64,000 nucleotides of DNA from Pyricularia pennisetigena (taxonomy: Eukaryota > Ascomycota > Sordariomycetes > Magnaporthales > Pyriculariaceae), in the NCBI RefSeq assembly GCF_004337985.1, contig NC_043740.1, forward strand, positions 3,843,030-3,907,029. Reading direction: 5' to 3'. Within the stretch, counting starts at the first letter, position 1. The number at the start of each line of letters is the position of its first letter. A program made the translations under genes and the position numbers. The notes beneath the pieces are model-generated. The model searched no databases and was not told the DNA's origin. It saw nothing but the letters and a program-made list of their open reading frames with translations. This document shows, in pieces, positions 56,458 to 64,000 of this stretch.

Positions 56458-57350
56458 CTGAAGAGGAGAAAAATGAATGAAGAGAAATTGCGGTTCGCGT
56501 TAAGTACAACCGACAACCCAAGTTTGTTAGGAGCCAAAAACTGCTATGCTGTAGACTCGAGCGAGGGAGCAACGGTGTGCACCCGGCAGAAACGGTTCGA
56601 GGGGGTTCAAGGTACGTGCACCTCCTGGCTCAGGGCAGGCAGGCAGGTGCCGGTAATTGGATTGGGTTTGTTTTCTTTTTTTGTCACCACATTAGGGTTG
56701 GTTCGTCGTTGCTGAGGTTGCTACTATTTTCAAGTCGCCGCAGCCGTTATTTGCACTGTCGTCCATGTCTGATCCAGATGGCGGCATGGAAATGAGCAAA
56801 ACACACAGCCCCGTGACTATTATGCTCAACTACCGGCCTCGGCCATAGAGACCCTGAGATTCGGTAGGGGGAAAAAAGACATAGAAGATTGGGGGGTTGG
56901 GTCTCGGTCGGGATGGCTGATGAGGCAGGCGGACAGGGCAAATAAGGGGCGTCCCCCCGCGTGCAGTTTGGAGCGTCGGTCCTGGTCCCTGTCCTAGCGG
57001 CTGTCAATACTGGATCCACCCTGGCATCACTTTCAAGGCTCTGCCTGTTTTTGATTGGCAGGCGTGGAGCACCACGAGCTGCGTGCATTTTTCTCGCATT
57101 TCCACCTCAAGCACATCCGAAGGTCATTCATTCAATGTATTGTTTGCCGGTACACCTTGGCGTGATTTCTTATTTCTTTGCAGCATTTCTATAGCACGTG
57201 GTCCATAATTAGACAAGTAATGAGCCTTGCCCGCCAGCATGAAATGATATGCAGTTGAATTCCAGCTTTGCCAACCCGATTTGGTCTTTGTCGGCGTTCC
57301 ATCCATGTTAATTTTCCAGGATCTCTTGGAACCTGACAGATGCTATAGCT

Positions 57351-57373
57351 ACAACAACAACAACAACAACAAC
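57351..57373. repeat. (ACA)n trinucleotide repeat
   Basis: About eight ACA units are followed by CC and a short A run, in intergenic DNA. Confidence 0.9.
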
Positions 57374-59354
57374 CAAAAAAAAGGCCAGAAAATCATTTAC
57401 CCCTCGCCTTGTTCCATTCTCTTCTGGGTGTTTATTTTGGTAGTAATTACTAAACACAGTCAGCTACAAGTCATGATTGCACCCACTTTTTCCTTCCACG
57501 GGAACAAATACCAAAAGTAGTGGAGGCTAAAGGAAGCAACATAACAAACCGAAGCGGATCTGGGGTGCAGGGCAACACCCCGTCAGCTTCCATGTCCTGT
57601 TTGTTGGTTTCCACTTGCTCGCTTGCTCACCGATTGCATTGCCGGCATCCGACTGGCTGCTAATACTGAACATACCGTAGGTACAATCTCCATGGAATTA
57701 GCGCGTTGGGGTAGCATTCAAAGGCAAACAAGCATCCTGAGTCAATGAATAGATTCTACGGAGTACAGTGCTGGCTATCGAGATTGATTTATGGATTTAC
57801 TGAGTGAGGCAATGCCGACAATAAACTTCTTACAACAGTAATGATTATCTGCAAGTTATGAAGTCGACTGCATTCCAAAGCTTGGTAATTAGATAACAAG
57901 CTGGGAAGGTCGTTACGTGGGAACTACTTTCTTTGTACCTTCCTTACCAAACTTACCTAACGACCGGCAATCCAGGGTACGCTAACTAGCATAGGTGAAG
58001 ACAAAACACCCAAGCCTTTTCTGCAGCCAAATGGAACGCGCCAAAAGCCCCCCAAGCCGTTCATTCCAACGCTCGGCTAATACACGGCGAGATCTAGACT
58101 ACGATAGAACTATTCTTTGTTTCAGTCCACACGAAAACGGAGGGGCTTGCAGATTCGCATCTACAAGGCAGCCCTCGGAACAAATATTACATTCTTGGCC
58201 CTTCCTCCTTTCATCTCTTTAATGATGCAACTGCCCGACAGTAGTCAATCAACCGGCTACTGATAAAGCTAAATAATATACGCGGTGGTGAAAAGTCTCG
58301 AGAGCTGACGGGGCTCTGCCTTGAAGCCTTCAGGCATGGGACGAAAATATTCCCAAAAGCTGATCCAAGTCAGATCCCCGCGGGTGGAGACCGATGACGA
58401 TTCAAATCTTCACGAGTCACTACTTCCTCTATGCACATGAATTTGTTGCCAACATCATTTGGGGGAAGCATTACTTGAGGCGAAACTGCACGGTTTGGCA
58501 AAAGGGGCGATGGTTTGGGTTGCTTGCTTTTTCTGGCAGCGATGAACAGCTCGCCGTTCTGGATCTAGAATTGCCGTTCCAAAGTCTGACACCTACCTCC
58601 TCCAACCCTTTGAGCACTGGCAAGCTCGCCTTTTCCAGCTTCCCGCCTGCAGGTGCTCGGCCTACTGTACCTGCTGCCTTTCCCTGAGTGGTTGTACCGA
58701 AGAGCCTAAACGAACCTCAAAAGGAGCTAAACTGCTATCGGAGGTTCTGACGCGACTACAGGAGCCAGACCTTACCTCAGCTTGTTCAGGGTGGTAGCAG
58801 GTATCCCTTGACCCCCCGGATTTAGAGCTGCTTTGGTGGTTTCCATCCAAAGTCGATGATGCATGCAGCTGCTTCTCTTATCTTGAATGCACCTCAACTT
58901 ACCCCAACCTACCTGCCCCCAAATCTAACCATACGCGCCTCGGAGATGCAGCCTTCATGATTCTTATCTTGTAGGCGGTGTCTTTTCTGCAAATGCAGGA
59001 GCAACCATAGAAAAAAAAGGGAAACCGAGCTGCTCGTTGCTTGCGGCATGGGCCGATTGTCGCTAAAAGTCACGCTTTGTTCAGGTATTTGGGCCAGAGC
59101 CAGCGTTAATTGATATTTGATGCTGTGAGCGCCTACACTTGGCGTGTCACTGCCGCCTGGGCGTCTGTCGATTCCCCGCCCCCCAAGTTCTGCTCAACTA
59201 TTGTCGCCGCATTTAAGCTCAAACTTATTATTCCGGACGATCAGCACTGAAGTCCACCGGCGAGTGCCAACAAAAGCAATATCGAATCAGTCTGGCTACC
59301 GCAGACTTTAAAGCCGTCAGCCTTTGACTTCTATCGCCTTGTTTCGTTAACTCA

Positions 59355-60714
59355 ATGGACTCTACCGAGGATTTTAGCCCGTATCGCGCAGATGGAAAAT
59401 TGGCAAGTGCTTGTTGTTGGTTTTCGTGCAAGTACTGCACCTGCTGACTTGTGAACTCGGAACCGTGAACGATAGTATGGATTTGTGTGTGTTGTGACGG
59501 GAGCGTCCCAGGCTGTCGGCCAGGCCGTTATCCACGAGCTGGCCGGTAAGACTCGAACCTGGGCAGACTCCTTCGGATCCGAAGAGCTACTAATCAACCC
59601 CTTGAATCAACAGCGCACGGTGCCGCATCCATCTATGGTAAGTGACCTACAGATTTCCCCACGGTTGCATGACTACATCATAAGGGTACCTGTGTCTAAC
59701 CACGGGCGCGCCTGTGCTTCATGAGGGGATAGCCTGCGACAAGGCTGCTAGCTCTGATGCATACAAGGATCTGGTTGACAGTGTAGCTAGCCGACATCCC
59801 AACACCAAAGTCATCCCATACCCATTCAGCGTCGCCAAGGAGGACGAGACTCTGGCCCTGATCGATGAGCTTCTCAACACCTTCGGCCGGCTCGACATCT
59901 GGGTCTGCTCCTCAGGCTTCCTCGGCCCGCCGTCCATCTCGGACACGACCCCAGATGTGCTGCAGAAGTGCTTCGAGTCCCAGTCCCTGGCGCCCTTCTT
60001 CGCGCTCAAGTATGCGTCGCCCGCCATGGCCAAGCTCTGCGCCAAGCAGTCGTACCCAAACGCGGCGCCCAAGGCCCAGGCATATGGCTCCATCGTGGTC
60101 ATCGGATCGGTGGCCTCGACGTACGGAGGGTGCTGGGGTCCGTGCCATACCATGATGGCACACGCCAGTCTCGGCGTGGTGCGCGCGGGCGTGAGCGTCC
60201 TCAAGGGCACCGGGGTGAGGATCAATTGCATCTCTGCAGGGCAAATCGAGACTGGAGTCGATCTCAAGGGGGTATGTTACTGATCCATTCAAAGACGGAT
60301 CTGCCGTGTGTATCCGGGCGAGATGTTGCGGCAGCTAAAAGTACCCATCATCTTTTTGGTGCAGGTCGACATGCGAGGAATGAATGTCCAGTTTCCTCCA
60401 GCCGATCTTCAGAGCAAGGAAGTGAGTAGATAAACGCCCAGTGTGCAAATTGGTATATCTGCTTTCGTATCTCTAAATTTTTCTATAGGTTCAACACGCT
60501 ACGATCGGACTGGAAAGAGCAGGCCATCCACAAGAGGTTGCTCGAGTGGCAGGCTTTCTTGCCAGTGGCTTCTCTTCTTACATCACCGGTGCGAATCTAG
60601 TGGTTGACGGCGGAGCTTCGTGAGTATTCACCCCAATTCATGTTTGCGACTCTGCGATGTTGCTAACTATATCATGTCTCAGGACGATGAACCCTATGAC
60701 ATTGCCGATCTAGT
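59355..60714 (+). CDS. Short-chain dehydrogenase/reductase-like protein, catalytic YxxxK absent
   Basis: Seven exons (59355-59402, 59476-59545, 59614-59637, 59733-60271, 60365-60421, 60489-60619, 60684-60714) join to exactly 300 codons, 299 residues. The fold is a classical SDR: a nucleotide-binding start (FVCVVTGASQAVGQAVIHEL), the segment LDIWVCSSGFLGP, the strand SIVVIGSVASTYGG, and the C-terminal ITGANLVVDGG. A gap-free comparison with the usual SVAGxYGGxxxPxYxxxKHA stretch puts His where the catalytic Tyr should be and Ala where Lys should be (CHTMMAHA). The glycine motif is also weakened (TGASQAVG for TGxxxGxG). It may be inactive, regulatory or use different chemistry. Intron 1 begins GC rather than GT; only this donor keeps the frame. 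Exon 3 is 24 bases. The substrate is unknown. Confidence 0.78.
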
Positions 60715-61130
60715 TAGTACCGTAACCATGTGACCCGAATCATTGTGAATCTTCTTCACCAGGCAATTGCAGTGGCTTGAATTTGTCTCATCTCGGTCTT
60801 GTTTCTTTCGGAATAAGGTACTTTTAAATATGGGTAGAATCGAAGACATTTTCCGTGCCAAGCAAGTCTGAATCTTGCCGGCGTCAAGACTGTTTTAGTG
60901 TTGCGCACCTAGGTACCCACCTACTATGTTAACTGCTGAGGAGGTGACGTCTGGACCTCCAGTTGAATATCTCATTTGCTCTTGCCGCTCACCCCCGTGC
61001 CCCGCGCTGCCCCTCACTACTGCAGCGACACCGCATGCAAGAGCTTACCTGAAAAGGCTGCAACCCGTCCTGCAACTATACGACACAGTAATACCACACC
61101 GCACCACACCACACCACACTGCACGACACA
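60715..61130. promoter_or_regulatory. Spacer and promoter of cytidine deaminase gene
   Basis: This 0.4 kb lies between the SDR-like stop and the cytidine deaminase start. A CACACCAC-type low-complexity stretch lies at 61095-61125, directly upstream of the ATG. Confidence 0.45.
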
Positions 61131-61966
61131 ATGTCGCTCCCGCCCTCAATCCAAAAGCTGAGCAGCAGCGACGACGCGGCGGTGGATGAGGTCTGCAAGA
61201 CGTACGGCATCAGCAGGGAGCAGTTCCAGCAGTTGCAGCGCCGTAGCGAGGCGGCCAAGTCGACGGCCTACTGCCCCTACAGCAACTTCCGCGTCGGTGC
61301 CACCCTCCTTTCAACCGACGACAAGAACTCGTACATCAGTGGCGCCAACATCGAGAACGCATCCTATCCAGTCGGCACGTGTGCCGAGCGCGTGGCCCTT
61401 GGCAAGGCCGTTACAGAGGGTCACCGGCGATTCAGGGCTCTTGCAGTGTCTACGGACATTAGCCCGCCGGCGAGCCCGTGTGGCATGTGCAGGCAATTGT
61501 CAGTATTCCTTTTCTTGGTTCTTTCCTACCGCTTATGCTCCGCATCCGATCGGAAATTCAATCCCAGTCCCAGTAATGGAATCGAGGTGGATACCCCCCG
61601 TCTGGAGCCCCGGCGTCCTTTCCGGGAATTTGCTGGGAGTACTGTAGATGGGACCCCACCACTGTCTGGAAGATCGGCTTGCTGTTTTTAGTTTTTAGTT
61701 TGTTACGAAACTGACCTCGCCATGCTTCTCCGCCACCTTCAATGCAGCATCCGGGAGTTTTCCGACTTGCACATGCCCATATTCATGTTCGACAAGGACA
61801 ATGATTTCGTGGTTATGAAGCTTGAGGCTGTAAGAGACCCCGCCGCCACCAACATTGGCATAATTGATTCCCTTGCCCTCTTGCTGACATTACATCACAG
61901 CTGTTGCCACTGTCGTTTGGACCGGAGCAGCTGCCAAGGGCGGGATCTGCGGGGGCGGCGAAGTAG
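61131..61966 (+). CDS. CDD1: Cytidine deaminase
   Basis: Three exons (61131-61498, 61748-61829, 61901-61966) join to 171 residues. The enzyme hydrolytically deaminates cytidine and deoxycytidine to uridine and deoxyuridine in pyrimidine salvage. The zinc site is complete: C84-A85-E86 (TCAERVALGKAV, with Glu as proton shuttle) and P-C117-G-M-C120. The substrate-binding SNFRVGATLL and GANIENASYP motifs precede it. The size and motif order match small homotetrameric CDAs. Intron 1 is 249 bases with a GTCAGT donor and interrupts the codon after PCGMCRQ. The last exon adds LLPLSFGPEQL, the conserved C-terminal LLPxxFGP motif, confirming the splice model. Confidence 0.93.
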
Positions 61967-62789
61967 CTACCCAGAGGCGGTCTTGAGTATATTGAGTTTG
62001 TGAACATGAAAGTTGGTTACACACAGCACCATTTTAGCGATGCCACTGCCTGATCAAGACAACCAGCCTTTGCCGTAAGCATGGCTACTCAGGCACGCTT
62101 TCCTTTGGCCACACTGATGGTCGTGACCATGAGACGACAGTTGATGGCTCAAATTAGTGCATGACAAAGTTGGCTATATCACTCTGACAATTTGTCAAAT
62201 GACAGCTCTGTAGGGTTAGGCGAGTGGTCAATTATGGAAGTTGACATGACAAGCTCGTCAGTTTGAGCGTTACTTCTCAAGCCTGACCGTGATGAACACC
62301 TTTTGTGGATGGATTGTCGAATTGACGCTGGAAACTCCATATGGCTGTCTGTTTCACGTCGTTTTTGACATGGAATTACGAATAGTGCTCAAGTGAACAG
62401 CGGCATCAACAATCGTGCCGAATCAAAATTGCATCCTTCCTATGTTCTCAAAACAGCATGGGTCTCTGGCTATCTCTGGATAAGCCTCATTGCTCTGGGG
62501 TTCAAGGTATTAACCCAAGTGCTGCTGACATTGTATCCACATCAGTTACCGGCGCTTTGGCGACTACATACATGTCCACCGCGTTGTGGTGCTTTCAAAG
62601 TTGTACTTTTGACCCAAGTCAACCCACTTTGGTTCAGGGTCCTCCGTCACGAATGCAGAAATGGGCAATTGCATGGTTTGATTTCAGGCAGCAGAATTTG
62701 CTAAATGCAGATTGGCGCCCTTGGACTGTTCCTCTCGCTACACAAGCTTGGCGCAATATCCTTTGCCGATGAATGTCCTTGAGGGCTTT

Positions 62790-62832
<43 letters not shown>

Positions 62833-63381
62833 CTTCTGCTTTTCTGGGGACAATCTCAATAGGTACCGAATCTTTCCTTACCACGTATCCACCATGCATC
62901 CATTACTTGACATTCGCCGATTTCAGAATGCTCGCTGCCTGATTCGACGCGTCACTTTTGGCATGTTTTTGTCCGTCTGCTGGCGGTGGGCCGCAGGATT
63001 GAGGCCCATGTATAGCCTGCCCGACGGGTCTGTTGCTGTTCGGCAGGGGCAAACTCATCGATCCGCAGGAAATGATTGAAGAGTTGTCTTGGTTGCTCCT
63101 ACATCAGATATCCTCTGGTGAACGCCCTATGGGGCCGGGTCGGGACAGAGAGGGAAAAGCTTTGCCAAGGCGGCGGAACAACTTGAGAACAAACATGGGG
63201 ACAAAAGGTCAATATCGCGCCGCGTTGCTGACAATCTTGGCGTGCATCTGAGGCCCCTTTTTTCTATTCGCCGAGTCCCTCAATGCTGAACCATACTTAT
63301 AATCTTTACCATCCCTAATCGATGTGAGAAAGGTATATGCTGCAACATCGTTGTCGTTCATTCCGCACCCCTCCCTTCACG
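61967..63381. other. Intergenic, CDD1 to ABCA-type transporter
   Basis: This 1.4 kb non-coding stretch has a T40 run at 62793-62832. Pyrimidine-rich sequence before 63382 fits a promoter. No gene was recognised. Confidence 0.5.
62793..62832. repeat. T40 homopolymer
   Basis: Forty consecutive T lie about 550 bases upstream of the ABCA-type gene. Confidence 0.93.
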
Positions 63382-64000
63382 ATGGCTTTTACCAAGGGCG
63401 GCGGTGCCACGCTCAGCGTACCTGTCTTCATCAGACAAACGCGAGCGCTGGTTCAAAAGAACATTATCCACTTGCGCAGGAGATGGATTTCGACAATATT
63501 TCAAGGGCTCGTACTGCCCCTGGCCCTCTTGGGAATCTTCCTCAACATCTACAACTTTTCCAATCCGAGCAGCTCGAATGGGTTCGGAAGAACCTTCAAG
63601 ATCAAGACACTAACACAGAGCTTCGAGAGTGGCTCTGGGGATCTCGTTTTCGTGTACAACAACACTTTGGGGCCCGACGTGCCACAGGTTGTGCGCAGAA
63701 TCAAGGAGCCGCTCGCTCATCTGTCGAGCAGACTGGTAGACTTGCAGGATCCCAATGCTGTCTTTGAGTACTGCAAGACCAATTCTCAAGGAATCTCTGG
63801 TTGCCACGCTGCATTGGTCTTTTTGGATTGTAGGTGAACCCACACCCTGCCTATCTAACGTTTTGCGTGCTCATGGTGACAGCTGCTAATTCTATTTGAT
63901 TGCTTGAAGCTCCTCTGACACCCAGGCCCAATGGCAGCAACAGCATCCGTAACTGGAGCTGTATGTTCTCGTCCTATACCAAATCTTCTCACTAGTATCA
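63382..64000 (+). CDS. ABC transporter, ABCA subfamily (5' end only)
   Basis: Exon 1 (63382-63829) and exon 2 (63910-63960) encode the first about 166 residues; a GTATGT donor at 63961 leads out of the window. The start MAFTKGGG is followed by FIRQTRALVQKNIIHLRRRW, the amphipathic N terminus typical of ABCA/ABC-2 permeases. A hydrophobic segment (TIFQGLVLPLALLGIFLNIY) then forms the first membrane span, and a luminal or extracellular loop follows with NNT and NGSN glycosylation sequons. Full-length fungal ABCA-like proteins are about 1500-1700 residues and are thought to move lipids. No ATP-binding domain is present in this part, so the assignment rests on the N-terminal pattern only. Confidence 0.7.

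Larger units (their letters stand above)
55861..59354. other. Long intergenic region before the SDR-like gene
   Basis: This 3.5 kb stretch has no supported gene. It contains an A28 tract plus GAGY tetranucleotide repeats at 56390-56457 and an (ACA)n repeat at 57351-57373. Open frames are short and without family signatures. No tRNA was recognised. Confidence 0.45.

Noticed and set aside
59541..59610. tRNA-like pattern on the minus strand (GGTTCGAGTC and a GCTC...GAG arm)
   Set aside because: It lacks an anticodon arm and a paired acceptor stem, and it lies within a well-supported intron of the SDR-like gene.
52443..63381. Secondary-metabolite or defence cluster (secreted protein, SDR, ABC transporter near one another)
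   Set aside because: There is no synthase, cyclase, P450 or cluster regulator. Neighbours are housekeeping genes and spacing is several kb, so co-location looks incidental.

Overview
The window is nuclear DNA from a filamentous ascomycete (Pezizomycotina). Sordariomycetes is the likeliest class, but lineage below that is not resolved. The evidence is short introns (mostly 49-226 bases, GT(A/G)AGT donors, CTRAC-like branch points just upstream of the acceptor), no operons, genes on both strands separated by 0.4-4.8 kb of non-coding DNA, a dispersed single 5S rRNA gene, and fungal forms of every recognised protein. Exon chains were rebuilt by hand from splice signals and reading phase. Every multi-exon chain given as complete closes to a whole number of codons, except the gene interrupted by an assembly gap at 41179-41215.

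Layout. 0.5-5.5 kb: NAB2 poly(A) RNA-binding protein (+) and HEM14 protoporphyrinogen oxidase (+). 6.1-9.6 kb: Mediator tail/backbone subunit MED14 (-), convergent with HEM14 across a 65-base T tract. 11.3-13.2 kb: glucose-6-phosphate dehydrogenase (-). 15.7-16.4 kb: ribosomal protein eL33 (+). After a 4.8 kb gene-poor stretch come a DUF2406-type protein (+, 21.2-22.7 kb), VMA21 (-, 23.6-24.2 kb) and, divergent from it, a FUN30-type SNF2 remodeller (+, 25.1-28.2 kb). 29.1-34.1 kb: full-size ABCB transporter in 11 exons (-). 36.0-38.3 kb: FYVE-RING ubiquitin ligase like yeast Pib1 (-). 40.0 kb: 5S rRNA. 41.0-42.1 kb: unknown gene with the gap (-). 42.8-44.2 kb: PP2A activator PTPA (-), divergent from exosome subunit RRP46 (+, 45.3-46.3 kb). 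49.9-51.7 kb: NAD kinase (+). 52.4-54.0 kb: secreted Thr/Ser-rich protein with a Cys-containing C-terminal domain (-). 54.9-55.9 kb: disordered basic Ser/Pro-rich protein (-). 59.4-60.7 kb: short-chain dehydrogenase-like protein lacking the YxxxK catalytic pair (+). 61.1-62.0 kb: cytidine deaminase (+). 63.4 kb to the edge: 5' end of an ABCA-type transporter (+).

Functionally this is a mostly housekeeping segment: RNA processing (NAB2, RRP46), transcription and chromatin (MED14, FUN30), translation (eL33, 5S), NADPH supply (G6PD and NAD kinase), haem, pyrimidine salvage, V-ATPase assembly and vacuolar ubiquitination. I see no biosynthetic cluster, CRISPR, intact transposon or clearly new multi-gene system. 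The items most worth a second look are the non-canonical SDR with its GC-AG intron, the poly(A) tract abutting the FUN30 start codon inside an overlapping upstream ORF, the charged insertion in NBD1 of the ABCB transporter, the unassigned gene around the gap, the mucin-like secreted protein, and an unusual density of very long homopolymer runs.
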